Shown in pieces: positions 48,280 to 60,387 of a DNA stretch of 64,000 nucleotides. Under the pieces are notes generated by a model, which did no database searches, had not been told where the DNA came from, and was given only the letters and a program-made list of their open reading frames with translations. The stretch covers positions 31,180,007-31,244,006 of the forward strand of contig OY986965.1 of assembly GCA_963920575.1 (NCBI GenBank). The letters are read 5' to 3'. The position numbers and the translations under genes were made by a program. Source of the stretch: Narthecium ossifragum. Lineage: Eukaryota > Streptophyta > Magnoliopsida > Dioscoreales > Nartheciaceae. Every line of letters starts with the position of its first letter. Position 1 is the first letter of the stretch.

Positions 48280-51200
48280 TTGTGTTATACACTCTTCATT
48301 CATTTTGGTTGTATGTTCGCCCCTAAACTTTATAGCTTAAGTTTGTAAGTTGAACGGTAAAATCACATGGTGTTAGATCAGATGTCTTGAGTTCAAATCA
48401 TATATATATATATATATATATCTTTTAATTATAGCAAATTGAGAACTTGGATTCAGCTTTAGGCTCGACGCCATCCGACCTCTCATCCGAGGTCTTCTTC
48501 TTTCCGACATAAAAGGAAGCGACGCGTGCATAAATACCTCATTTTAGTTCTCTAAAATGAGACGGGTATCATGTTCCTATTCAGAGAAATGATCTAAAAA
48601 AATGCACATTTATGATTTCTACAAACGGACTCCTGACGTCTTCGTTCCATTGATTACTCATACACGACGAGTAAATAAGGCACCATCAGACAAGAATTGG
48701 GCAGAGAAATATGGTATCCCAAACGATGTGTTATCAATTCAGCCATGAGTACTGACAACATCATAAAGAATACAAGACTCCACCCCCGCCCCCACCACCA
48801 CCACTACACAAGCAAAACGAGAAGACGTCCCGTCTGCCAATTAGCCTGCCTGCATGCATGTATCTATTCCATCCATCCAACCGCCCAGGTGCTCTCACAG
48901 AGGGTGCAAATCTAGCTTGGAACGAACTGGGTCAACTCAATCGGCTCGATTTTTTCAGAGCGATAACGAACTGGTCAACTCAATCGATATCGGCTCGATT
49001 CAGATCGACTATTTTAAATTATGTATTATACTTTATCTTTTATATATTTATTAAATATGATGATACATATTTTCATATATTTATTTAAAGAATTTCTATA
49101 TTTATCTTATATTTACTAGATCTTTGGGCTCTCGATCAATGAAAAAAATTTGTCTTAAAGGATATACACACACACCGGCGGAATCTCACGCCTCCAGCAC
49201 GATTAGTTTACACCGTCCAATGATATGAAATGTACCCATTTACCATTTGTTTCAGGTTAGACAAAATTAGTATTTTAGGATTGCGAATGATTCATATACA
49301 AACACAAAATTACAAATAACACGGTGAAATGATCCCCATCGTTAGTTGTCTCCAAACTGTTTTATATAGAGTTTGATATATATCTATACATATATATCTA
49401 ATATTTTTATATCTTTTTTTATTTATTTTAAATGTATTAGTATCTAAGTTCCCGATGGTCATATATTATCTCCCGACCGTATCTTTCCGCCGCTTCCTAA
49501 TCAACAGGTCCATCTCCCTCTATTTCTCTGGACGACTAGCTCTTCCTTCATCAGATATTTTCTTCCTTGATCTCTCGTCTACATGACCGGTCCAATAAGT
49601 TATCGTCTATTAGATCAAATCTCTGTTGGACCGCTTGGCTACGATGCTCGCCCTATATCCGCTCGTTTACACCCCGGAGTCTCACTCACTTTCCCTTCTC
49701 CTATGATAAAATTCACCGATACCGTAACCCTCAAGACTTATTAAAAACAGCCATCTATCTATGTGTCTATATGAGTGCTATACATAATAGGCACGTCTCC
49801 TGAACCGAGACGTACGGTGTTGACTTGAAATAGCCGTTCTTGCTCTCCAGGCAGGCTTGTCGTCAAGTCACTTCCACTAGCCATGTTTGGAAACACTACC
49901 CACCCATGAATGGTGCAATTGAACCCACACGTGCCATCCGGACGCATCATCCCATGTATAGGATCTTAATTAACTAAAGAGAGAGAGACTGAGAGAGAGA
50001 GGGCGAGCGGTGTGGGTCGATCGTCCCATGGATAACCCGTGAGGAGGGCCTGGCCTGCTCATGGCCACGGGGGTGGTGTAAATGTAATTATTATGTGCAC
50101 ATTTAGAGCTCTCTTCTTTTATCTAGTCTTTGCTTTCTGGGGATTGGGGGAGAGGTGTCACGTGAGACGATACTGTAGTTTTGAGTTGGGAGTGATGGGG
50201 GGAATGACTCCCTTTTTTGCCTTCTCCATTGGTTTCATTAGCCGCCCTCTCTTCCTTGTGTGAAGATCCTCCTCAACTAAATAGTTAGTTTGGAAAGGCA
50301 CCTCAGAATCTCATGCATTTGTACGCCTTCTTCTTCATCCTAAAACTTATTTTTGGAAAGGATGCTTTGTTAGTAATAAAAGTGGAAATCACCCTTATAT
50401 GTGAGTTATTATTAGGTCGCTATAAAACGAAGGGAAGTATGGCATTTAGAACATACGCTAGTGTATAGGTGCCACCCAAAATCACCTCTAAGCTGTAGCA
50501 GCAATCTCCTAGGTGCACAGAAGCAATTTGGAACAGGATCCATGAAAGCGTGCTTTATAAAATGCATGTGTAATGATGTCTTTGAGCATTATATTATGGC
50601 TAATAGGAGCATATATATTATAGCTAATGATATCCTACGCGATTAGAAGAATACTTTTATGGCCATGTTGGTACTCATGCTTTGATATAAGAACTAGTAT
50701 AATAATATCCTACGCGATTAGGATGTCTTTGAGCATTATATTATGGCTAATAGGAGCATATATATTATAACTAATGATATCCTACGCGATCAGAAGAATA
50801 CTTTATGGCCATGCTGGTACTCATGCTTTGATATAAGAACTAGTATAATAATGTCTTTGATCCTTGGCAAGAAGAGGATATAAAGAAGATCTTAGTGTTG
50901 GAGTGTCAGCATCCAAAGCAGGGTACCAAGATCACAGGGCCTGTTCACATCTGCCATAACTAGTATTTTAACTCTTGCTGAAGATTCCACTAGTCAGAGT
51001 ATTAGTTTGTCTTTAATCGGTATTAGATTTGTCTTTAGAGCTTTTTTTTTTATAAGTATTGAGCTTTCTCTTGTTTTTTATCCCTTTGATCAGTGCCTTT
51101 TGTGATGCTTTCATTTGTTTATTAGAAAGTATAACTCTTATAACTGATGCGAACAAAAAGGGAGTGACCTGATTAGAAGAGAAGAGTCCATCCATAATCA

Positions 51201-53005
51201 CTTCCATTAGAACATTTCAGGAATACTATAAATATCAACTCAGTTCTTATAACTATCATCTTAAGCTTTTGGGATGATATATATTGATGATGTTAACAAT
51301 CCCAATCTAGGAAGGACAAATTGAGTCAAGGTTGATATGTTTCATTTATGCCAATATGGATCTTTTGTACAGTGATTTTGGCAAGGCTTTAGATCAAAGA
51401 CAAAGTATAGAACTTTACATGCACAAAGTTGGAAAAGGGGATAGCAACTCATGATTGCCATGCCATGTGATATTTTGTGCTCCTTGGTTCTGATGCGGAG
51501 CCTTTCTTTCCCACCCTCCAACAATTTCAACAAAGGCTTCCACTCCTCCTCCACAGACAAAATCCTTTTGCATCACATCTCCAGAAACCTAGAATAAGAA
51601 ATCATAATATTGACGATTACCAACCAACTGCATGTCTGTATCCCATGAACATGTGCATCTAAATCAATCTCATATATATTACTACAATAAATGTAGTTGG
51701 GTTTGGCATGTTGCTGTTGGTGGAGGAGGGAGACAAGGCATGGACGATGGATGGAACGAGAGAGGGACAATTCCTAGGCAAAATCCTTTCTTGTTAAGGG
51801 ATTTATATTTATATTCCAACCAAGGAGATGTTTCATCTTTGGCCGGGCACCACAAACTCCATTATTCATTCAGCCAGGGCATGCATTGGGTTTCCCATAG
51901 GAAAGAAGAGGGGGAGGGACCCATTGCATCATAAAGTTGGATTGGATTGCATGGAAATCATCACTCCTTGGGGTTTCAAAGGTATTGATGTGGAAAAAGC
52001 GAGGAACGAGCTCTTCTTTTAAATGGCAAAGTGGGATTGCTCATGAGATCGATCCCGGGAAAGCCAACTCAAGAAAAGGAGCAGCTGTTCCGCATTAACC
52101 CGGGATCCTAACGTTACTTATTAGTATACATGTGTTTTTTCTTCTTTTTTAATTAGCCAAGCACCTGTATGAAAGATGCTTAGCTTATGTTGAATACCTC
52201 ATAGTTAGCATTCTCCTTATTGGCACTGACTGACTAATTGTTTGGTAACATTTCTCGAAGAAATTTTTCGATACTGTATCGTTACATGATCGGACTGTTT
52301 AGTCCATTGTATGCAGCGGACAGTCTGAGCATACGAACGGAACTTTCTCGGTGATGAACCTACTAGCATTTTGATTTCTAGTCGTCAGATCATGGCTATG
52401 GATTACTGCAGATGGCAGTGTGGTCCTGGCTCTGATTCAGGACTGAGTGTTACAAGAGCATCAAACGTCCTCATGTTGACCATTCCTTGGATGCTCTTTG
52501 GCCCCTCTGAGCAGTGATCTGTGCACAAACTAAAAGAGAGCTGGATCCAACTTGGCATACGTTGAATTGGTCGGAGCCCAATATCGGCCCGAATTTTGTG
52601 GAATTTCGCGTCGGTGCGATGGTGCCTTCGTCCGCGTGCTACAGAGGTATGTGCGCGCGGGACGCGGGACCACGTCGACGTGCTCGAGCTGAATTGGATG
52701 GAGTACTCAGTAGCGTCGTGGTGGGCCTAATGGCTGGGATCACAGGGAAAGCTGATTCATAGAGTGCCATCGAGCTGTTCGACGAAACGCGCGAGAGGCC
52801 TGTATTGATTGCTAAGGGATGTTGATTTGGGAGAGGCTGCATCCGTCCTTCCTAATGCTGCAACTTATAACGTGAAGCGCGCGCGCGCGCGCCCACACAC
52901 GTATATATATATACTACATTTTGGCTGTGGGAGAGACAATAGCATGCAAAATTCACATAATTGTATCTATGCAAAATATAGATGTGATCACAAATGGGAA
53001 TTTTC
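48280..53005. other. Long gene-poor AT-rich stretch
   Basis: I found no convincing gene in this 4.7 kb. Items seen are an (AT)n run at about 48400-48422, a short direct repeat of GAACTGG(G)TCAACTCAATCG near 48923 and 48970, a GA-rich run near 49980-50005, a 147-bp tandem duplication at 50575-50862, and an alternating GC/AC/TA dinucleotide tract at 52877-52915. The last few hundred bases hold the 3' flank of the gene at 53006. A diverged non-coding RNA gene cannot be excluded. Confidence 0.4.
50575..50862. repeat. 147-bp tandem duplication
   Basis: GATGTCTTTGAGCATTATAT begins at 50575 and 50722. Each copy continues through GGCTAATAGGAGCATATATA, GATATCCTACGCGAT, GGCCATG(T/C)TGGTACTCATG and GATATAAGAACTAGTATAAT. 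The copies differ at only a few positions, so the event is recent. Confidence 0.88.
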
Positions 53006-53901
53006 TCACTCGTCCTTGTTATCTGATGTTCCATTGCCTGTCGATGACAAGCTCAGCTCGTAGACGAACTGGGCAAGCAAACCCAAGAATATCAACCCCA
53101 GTGCTGCGACTTTCTTCCACTCCACCTCCGGAGAAGCGAAGACAGCATTCCCAATTGTAATTGCCAGCAATGCCATCAAGCCGAGGTAGACATTTCTCCT
53201 TGTCTTTGATCCTGCACCCTGCCTAGTGATCTCTTTAAGCTTCTGCGCTTCTGCTTTAGCTTCAAGTATGTTCCTTTGATCAGGTGCTTTTTTCTTTCCC
53301 AGGTTCTTGAAGAAGAGCCCTTCATTCCGATCACTCTCAATCTTTTCCTCAAATTCCTCCAGCACCTTCTCGTTCTTGGCGATCTCCTGTCTGTTGATCT
53401 CCGCGGTTTCTTCGAAAGCCTCCATCTGGCTATCTAACTTCTCCATTATCTACCAGGTTGCAACGTGAAAAATTGTTGTTACGCAGGAAAGTTTTGGTGT
53501 TGCTCATATAGTCTAACGTACGTATTTGAGAGTTTTGAACAGACCCTGTCACCTGCATCGTCGAGCTCTTTGAGTGCGTTCTCACCAATCTCATCAAACT
53601 CCGCATTCGCATCTTCTGCAAACTGAGTCAGAGAAGCGGAGCGTTCGTCCAGGTAGTTGGTCAGCCGAACTTTTTGAGCCTGGAGCATTGCGATCTTCAC
53701 GAGTAGTTCCTGCTGCCGCTTGTCCCCCTCCGGCGACGGCGACGAGGAAGAGGAGTCTGATCCAGACCCATCAGAGTTGCAGAAGCAGATGGTCCATTTC
53801 TTCTTGCTGGTGAACTTTCCATGGCGAGGGAGTAACTGGTTTGTGGGAGGGACTGATGTCTGAATTGCCTTTAGAGTGGTCATCTCTTCCTTGTGTTTCA
53901 A
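53006..53901 (-). CDS. Probable plastid coiled-coil, two-TM membrane protein of unknown function
   Basis: Two exons, 53901-53545 and 53449-53006, joined in phase 0 between DDAGDR and IMEKLD, give 266 residues. The first about 65 residues (MKHKEEMTTLKAIQTSVPPT...) are basic and serine-rich, a plausible plastid transit peptide; a second in-frame ATG at 53883 (MTTLK) may be the true start. Residues about 65-195 are charged and heptad-like (QQELLVKIAMLQAQKVRLTN, EIAKNEKVLEEFEEKIESDR), predicting coiled coils. Two hydrophobic segments close the protein: about 205-225 (NVYLGLMALLAITIGNAVFA) and 233-253 (KVAALGLIFLGLLAQFVYEL). The tail is short and acidic (DNKDE). I recall no assigned function for such proteins. 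Its conservation in plants is my impression, not checked. Confidence 0.8.
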
Positions 53902-54419
53902 CTTTCAAAGGAGAGATGAGAGATGGCCCTTAATGTTCTGTTTGCAGCCATTGTTCTTTCAGCACCTCTCGTTTCCAAAACTACACATGACCCATTATCC
54001 ATTTCATTTTTCCCTTCTGTTTCCTATATATCCATAATATGACGTCATTATCAAGGCTTGTAATTTGATCATGCTCATAATTTCATCATTTAAAAACCTG
54101 AATTATTACCTTTTAAGAGTGGTCTTTCAACCATGGAAAATTTGAAAAACTACTTAATAAGAAAATATAGACTGCATTAGACTTGTGAATCAAATAATTC
54201 ATATATTTTAAAATTAAGACCTAAGACACGGCAGCTTCTGAACCTGGGGGAGCATACAAGCGGCAAATTCTATTCTGAAGGAACCTTACAAAGACTTCTG
54301 AATAAACTAAAACGTAGTTAAATATCGAAAATGAACAATACTCATTAGTGCACGCTTAGCTTGATATCAAGCTTGCTGGAACCAATGTGCTACATCTAAT
54401 TAACCCAATTCGATAGATA
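53902..54419. other. Spacer between the plastid-protein gene and the NPF8-like gene
   Basis: This holds the promoter and leader of the gene ending at 53901 and the 3' flank of the transporter. It is AT-rich. No open frame or motif worth naming was seen. Confidence 0.3.
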
Positions 54420-56860
54420 TCAACCTTGTAAGTCCGCCGTCTTCTTGTAGGTGAACCATTTTGCAATCAGAAGGTACACAGCAAAGTTCACAACGCTAAG
54501 GATGGTCAGGAGCCAGTAGAAGTAGTCAAGGTGGCCCCTGTTCAAGTTATCTGGAATCCATCCTAGCTTCCCATTCTTGGTTGTGATGTCTGTAACAATG
54601 GTGACCAGAAGAGTGCTCAAGTAATTACCTAGTGCAACTGTGGTGAGGGACAATGCTGAGCACATGCTCCTCATGGCATCCGGCGCCTGGTCATAGAAGA
54701 ATTCCAGTTGGCCGACGAAGGTGAAGACCTCCGCAGCTCCGATAATGAAGTACTGAGGTACCTGCCAGAATATAGACATAGGCAGATAGTCCGTTGAGTC
54801 ATACAGGTTGTCTTTCGCCACAATGTGAAGCCTCACCACCTCCAGAATCCCAGCTGCCAACATGGCAAAGATGGAGATAACCAAGCCAATGCCCATGCGA
54901 GTTAGTTGAGTGAAACCCCGCTCACGACCTGTGTACTTTCGAACCACTGGAACTAGGACACGGTCATAGAGTGGTACCCAGATGATGACGCTAATAGTGT
55001 CAAAGATGGAGAGCGATGCTGATGGGATCTTGAAGTGCGGGCCAATGTGAGGATCTAGCGTGTTGCCCTGAAGGACGAACATGGTGCTCATCTGGCCGTA
55101 GACAGTTGCAAAGACGATGCCGCTGGCCCATATAGGAAGCAGTCGCACGATGCTCTTAAGCTCCTCCACTTGGGTCACTGTGCACAGCCTCCATGGGTTA
55201 ACTGGACCCTTGAAGTGTTCCTCTTGCATCTCCACTGCTGCCTTGTCCAGGAATCTGAATAAAAAGATACTGTTAGCAGAGCTGAACACCAACTTGAACC
55301 AGATAATAGCAAATTTTCAATACTTCTGTGATCAGTGATGAATAAATGAACAAGACTAGCAAGCTCTAGGAAGCTGGATATCAAAAGGTCACTCCAATAT
55401 GCTACATCATGTTAAGCATGCAATAGGGAATAAACCCAGAGAGAGGTTGCAAAGTAGTAATCTGATATCAGTACTAAGCCTAAAATACAATAATAGCTGA
55501 TATGAAACAATTGTAACCTCTCTGCAGGGGAATCACCTTGAATTGATGGTTAAGCTAAATGTTTGTCATATCAAGTGGAGAACTTTGAAACTCTACTAAA
55601 ATGAAAATGCAACGAGCACTTGCTTAGAGATGCATCTCTGCTCACACATGTAGTAGTACGTTTAAGGATCAGAGACAGCAAGCCAAAATCAAATGAGTAA
55701 CAAAGTCTGGTCATTGTGAGATCTTCAATAGCCTCTGAATGCCCTATAAACATAAATGCAGAAAAAGAAGGAATCAATATACTTACTTCATCTCATCCGT
55801 GTGTTCGAGTTTCCGGCTACCTTGTATTGCAGATTCCTTGTCTGTAATCTCAAAGAGGAGAGATTTATCTGCAGGCACCTTAAGTTGAGATTTCCTGCAA
55901 GCAGCAACTATAACCTGAGCGATACGTGTAAGTGGGCTTCCTCCAGGTTTCTGGTGCCTGTATAATCGTGTGCCCATGAAGAAGCTCACTACCGCAATAG
56001 CCATCACTACAGCCGGGATTCCAAATCCCCAACTCCACCCCACATTCATCTGTATCCAGACCAGCACAGAAGAAGCTACAAGGGCCCCAATGTTGATTGA
56101 AAAGTAGAACCAATTGAAGAAAGAACTCTTGCTTTTCTTCTCAGATTCATCTGTTTCATCAAATTGGTCTGCCCCAAAGGAAGAGACACAAGGCTTAATA
56201 CCTCCAGTACCGAGTGCAATGAGATAGAGGGCTACAAACACCACAGCAGTCTGAGCATGCGTTGGATCACAGATGCCATCATTGCAAGAAGGTTTCAGCC
56301 CCTTGATGGATGCCGTCATTGTTAGCAGCGTCAAACCCTGCAAAGAAACACAAGTTCAGCTGTAGATCATGTAGGAAGAAGTATCACAATTGCTTAGGAA
56401 GTTTTATATAGTGAATTTACCAGGATATAGACTATCATGAAACTGGCGATTGTCCAGTATCTTCCCCAGTATGCATCGGCGACAAAGGCCCCTAGAAGTG
56501 GCATTATATAGCATGTCCCGGACCAGTTAGTGACGTTATTGGATGCTGCAACATTCCCTTGGTGGAGACGGTCCTTCATGTAGTTCACCAAATTGGTGCT
56601 CATCCCATAGTATGCCAATCTCTCACAACATTCATTTGCTGCATGCCATAATTAAGGAAATCATGCATAACAACATATATATATATACAGAGGGAAGCAA
56701 TTAGAATATAAGGAAATGATGTCGATGGAGAGAAATAGGAAGCTATACCGAGAATATAAGGGCAAGCCCTCCAGGTTCCAGTATCCTTCCTCACAGCAGG
56801 GTTACCACGGATATCTGTTGTTCCATCATTGGTATACTTGTCTTCAATCTCCGCTGCCAT
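54420..56860 (-). CDS. NPF8-type proton-coupled di/tripeptide transporter
   Basis: A member of the NRT1/PTR (NPF) family of the major facilitator superfamily; subfamily 8 contains plant PTR peptide transporters of the plasma membrane and tonoplast. Four exons, 56860-56749, 56638-56421, 56337-55787 and 55254-54420, join exactly in frame to 571 residues, the usual family length. Motifs are [20 protein letters not shown] (residues about 27-46), [107 protein letters not shown] and [30 protein letters not shown] corresponds to the ExxER proton-coupling motif (ECCER). Twelve hydrophobic segments are apparent. Closest resemblance is NPF8.1/8.2/8.3; exact assignment and substrate are inferred. Confidence 0.92.
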
Positions 56861-57857
56861 GGTTTTGGGCGTAGTACCTCCTCTTCAGGGATCTATCTAG
56901 TAGCTATTTTCCAACATTGAAAATGCTTCTGATTAATATATAAGTGATGCAAAGATAGCACAATTGACAAAGATCGGCATGAAATCCTTAATTTATAAAA
57001 CACCAAAAATTATCTAAAAACTATTTGCCAACAACAAAAAGATAATTGTGTCGATATTGTCGAGAACTGACCGAGGCCTTGGACTTATCAATCCAAACTG
57101 TCAGATTATGTTTTGAATTCCTTAAAACCAAAACGCAAAATTATCTGAAACTAGATCGAACAGTATCTGGGTGGACAAACCAAATAAGAGAAGAAATTAT
57201 GAAATCATTATGAAATATAATATAGCATTCCACCGATCTCTATCAGATAGGAATCAGAAAAATTAAAGCGGTCAAGATAGAATTTTTATTATGTTTTATT
57301 TTTTTATTTTAAAAAAAAATAGGGATGACATCCGACAATTGTACCCAGAGATGATGATGATATCGCCATCGAGCATAAATATATTTCAATATATAATAAT
57401 AAATCAAATGTAACACGAATAGGAAGAAGGAAAGAAACGCATTGAAAGAAAATACTAGTTTAATGTTGAGATTCCGATACGGAGCAAGACTAGTGCCGGA
57501 GTGAGGAGCACCTGTGGCTGTGGGGGTGGGGGGTCCCAAAAGCAGGCTGAGGCGTGTATGAAAGCAAAGAGGAAGGCTCTCTTGGTCTTGGGTTCTTCAA
57601 GGCAGTGGCTGAGGCTGAGGCTGAGGCTCCTGAAAGGGGGATCGGAAATCATGGGATGGGCGCCTGGCCTACAGCTGGAATCCTTCCATAGTTTGGGATG
57701 TCCAGCTAGAGTTCCATTCTAATCTGACTGAACACGAGAGAATGAATGCTGGGCTGGCTGTTTCATTTGGAAAATGGAAAGGAGGACAGCTGCCTCCCCT
57801 ATATAGATCTCTCATCTAATAATAATAAATAGAAATTTTTTCGTCTAAGGTTCAGAT

Positions 57858-57898
<41 letters not shown>

Positions 57899-58458
57899 AC
57901 GATCCCGTAAGAAGAAAGGGTTCAAAACAGGAGCAATTAAGCTAAGAAGATAAGAGGAAGAGCCGCGGATAACATCAATACAAAGCTTGGCCTTGGCATA
58001 CCTGGCAGAGAAACGAGGACAAGCGAGCTTTACATAAAAAACTTGAATCTATCTGGAAAATCAGGGGGAAAAGTTAGGTCTTCACATGCTTAATTTATAG
58101 AGAAATAACTCTAATTCTAGTAGGACTTGAATCATAAAAATAGCTCCAATTTTAGAGTAATAATCTGGGGAAAAAAAAGGAGACTTGGAGGTACTCACAC
58201 AAATCAATGAAGATTCATCGAATCGGGACGTGTTCACGTTCTCCCCACAGTTTAACACTTTAACAGGAGCGCAGAAGAGAAATTATTACGGGATATAGGA
58301 AAAGGGGGAGGCTTGAACCGACCATAGAAGAAGATACTACTGGCAGTCTGGCACTGGGTTATTAAAGAGGATTCATGCTCCAATAAATTGAGGTAAGTGC
58401 GGAATTAGGAAATTGCCCCGATTTGACCCAAATTGATTCCATCCCATATATATATCAA
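56861..58458. promoter_or_regulatory. NPF8-like promoter region and spacer
   Basis: This carries the upstream region of the peptide transporter. A pure (TA)n run lies at 57861-57894. A small GC-rich stretch near 57490-57720 has short open frames on both strands that resemble nothing I recognise. No gene is supported. Confidence 0.35.
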
Positions 58459-58923
58459 CTAGTTATGCCCCCATGTAACTCGACATGATAACCACCGACC
58501 CCATCATAAAATAATCACCCAATAACTCTCTCCCACTAATGAGTCATGTCGACCCTTGGTGAATGATATCTGGTGGGAGAGCAGGGTTTTTGAACAGGTA
58601 GGATTTGGTTACATTCCTCGGGAATGCAATGAACGAGCGGATTGGCTAGCTAATCAAGCTAGGGAGTTGGCGGCAGTTTTTGATGGAGGGGGGGGTGCTA
58701 GGGGGTCTGTCCCCTGCACCTTAACTCCACTCCCTATGTAAGGGGTAACAGCCTTTCGGCTTAATTAATCAAAAAAAAAAAAAAAAACTCCCTCCCACTA
58801 AACCCCCATCAACCTAGAATTATCATGTCACATACGTGCCACATAGGCTTCACCTAGGACATTTTCCCGTCACGTAGGATAACAAAAGTTTCACTTATAA
58901 CCATAGCCTCTTATATATATCAA
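58459..58923 (-). mobile_element. Helitron-like non-autonomous element C (carries a LINE insertion)
   Basis: On the minus strand the segment ends with a CATGT..ACATG hairpin, then GGGGCATAACTAG, followed by T, the CTAG|T 3' end expected of Helitrons. Its interior (CCTACGTG, CCTAGGTG, TTAGTGGGAG) matches element B at 59649-59875. It was split by the LINE at 58540-58785. The 5' end is not clear. The call is structural only. Confidence 0.45.
58540..58785 (+). mobile_element. 246-bp 5'-truncated LINE with 16-bp target duplication
   Basis: AACTCTCTCCCACTAA at 58524-58539 and AACTCCCTCCCACTAA at 58786-58801 flank the insert. The insert encodes the last part of an RNase H domain (VGFGYIPRECNERADWLANQ), then GTAACAGCCTTTCGGCTTAA and a poly-A run at about 58771-58787. 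The reading frame and tail look young compared with the other LINE fragments here. It lies inside Helitron-like element C. Confidence 0.85.
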
Positions 58924-59474
58924 CTAGTGGATTCACGTGTCCCTGACACGGTTTAATTGATTGGTCATGACTAATCCATGATTTATATATTTTAATGAAA
59001 AAAATGCAACATCTTCGTCTTTATGCGGATGCCGCAACCTTCTGCATGCCAAGAGGGTAATGGCATGTCTAAAATAATAAAGCTGTAATGTTCAATCATG
59101 TCAAGAAGCAAACAAAGCTTACTTGGATTAAAGAAAGAAAAAAAGATAAGAGATTCTTGTTTATAAGAAACGTAATAACCACCCCCCACAATCTTCTAAG
59201 ATAAAGATAACCGTATTTTAGGAATAACTGAACTCATGTGGTGGGGGTGTTTCTTACCCGCTAGATAAAACTCTTCTAGCATCTTGTGGGCCGTCAAATA
59301 TACCAAAACCATGTCTTATAAGATTAGATGTTATAAGCAGTGGAAACGGTCATGCATCCCCCTTATAATGTTGAATCTAGTCAACATCTATAATACAATT
59401 GGGTAAAGTCATATGTAAGGTAACAATATAAATCCTATTAATACAAATCCTTGCTATCTATCTATTATATAAGA
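58924..59474 (-). mobile_element. Helitron-like non-autonomous element A
   Basis: On the minus strand it begins A|TCTTATATAATAGAT (59475-59461) and ends with the hairpin CGTGTC-AGG-GACACG, eight bases and CTAG (58927-58924), followed by T. Start TC, a GC-rich hairpin near the end, CTRR end and insertion between A and T are the Helitron criteria. There is no coding sequence. Supported by structure only. Confidence 0.5.
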
Positions 59475-59648
59475 TCCAATGCATCCTATCATACGGATAG
59501 GAATGTCCAATCAAAGTTAAGTCCGGATATATCAGACGATCAAGATGAAGCCATGTTGAAATAAGTAATGGGGTGGTGGTTACCCGTGTCAGATGGCGTA
59601 GGGGCCACCTAGTTCATCATATACTATCTAATCTATTATATAAGATCA

Positions 59649-59875
59649 CTAGTAAATCCCCCTACCACCTGGTAGGGTAACTACCCCATCTCCCCACTAA
59701 CCCCCCTAACTCCCCCCACTAACTTTTCACCTCTCTCACTAACTCCCCCCACTAACTTCCCACCTCTCCCACTAACTCCCCTCCATCTAGGCTCCACCTA
59801 GGATCATCCCTGCCACATAGGACGTCATTAGGACAAATCAAAAGTTTCATTGTTAACCATCCTGCTATATAAGGA
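59649..59875 (-). mobile_element. Helitron-like non-autonomous element B
   Basis: On the minus strand it starts A|TCCTTATATAGCAGG (from 59875) and ends with the hairpin CCCTACC-AGGT-GGTAGGG, then GGATTTA and CTAG (59652-59649), followed by T. Its centre is a run of GTTAGTGGGGGGAG-type repeats (C-rich CCCACTAACT on the plus strand, about 59690-59790). The sequences on both sides of the 5' ends of A and B are also related (TATATCAGACGATC(A/G)AGATG at about 59527 and 59931), so the true borders may be wider. Confidence 0.5.
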
Positions 59876-59929
59876 TGATGTGCATTCTATCACGCAATTG
59901 AGAATGCCCGATCCAAGTTATGTCTAGAT

Positions 59930-60384
59930 ATATCAGACGATCGAGATGAAGCCACGTGAAAGGGAGTAGTGGAGGCAGTGGTTACCATATGGTTATGAGA
60001 GAGAAGCAAGGGGGGTGGTTTAGATTCCAAGTTTTTGGTTCATTTGAGTAAATTTTTGCTGGTTTTTACCAATAAAATTTTAGTGGATGGATTTTCTTTT
60101 ATGTCTTTTTGAGCAGTTTGGTTGTTGATTGTGTTGGACATGATTTAAGTACCGTGTCCTCGCAGGGAATATGGACGATTTTCAAATCTTTGTGTTTTTT
60201 GGTTCATGGATTCTGGTATTGCAAAAAGAACTCTTAAAGCTATTTCTTTCCGCATTTAAGAAAAAAAATGGTTTCTGGAATTTAATAAATAATTTTGTTT
60301 AGTGGAAAATCAATTTAAAAACACAGGGTTCTCTCATAATAAGATGGTAAAATTAAGACTGGTTGTTTTGAAGATGGTTCTAAT
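59930..60384. other. AT-rich spacer
   Basis: No gene or clear element boundary was seen. It contains the related TATATCAGACGATCGAGATG copy at its left edge and otherwise plain AT-rich sequence. Confidence 0.3.
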
Positions 60385-60387
60385 TTA

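Noticed and set aside
57501..57722. GC-rich open frame on the plus strand near the NPF8 promoter
   Set aside because: Glycine- and leucine-rich low-complexity peptide with no homologue I recognise; the opposite strand is open too.
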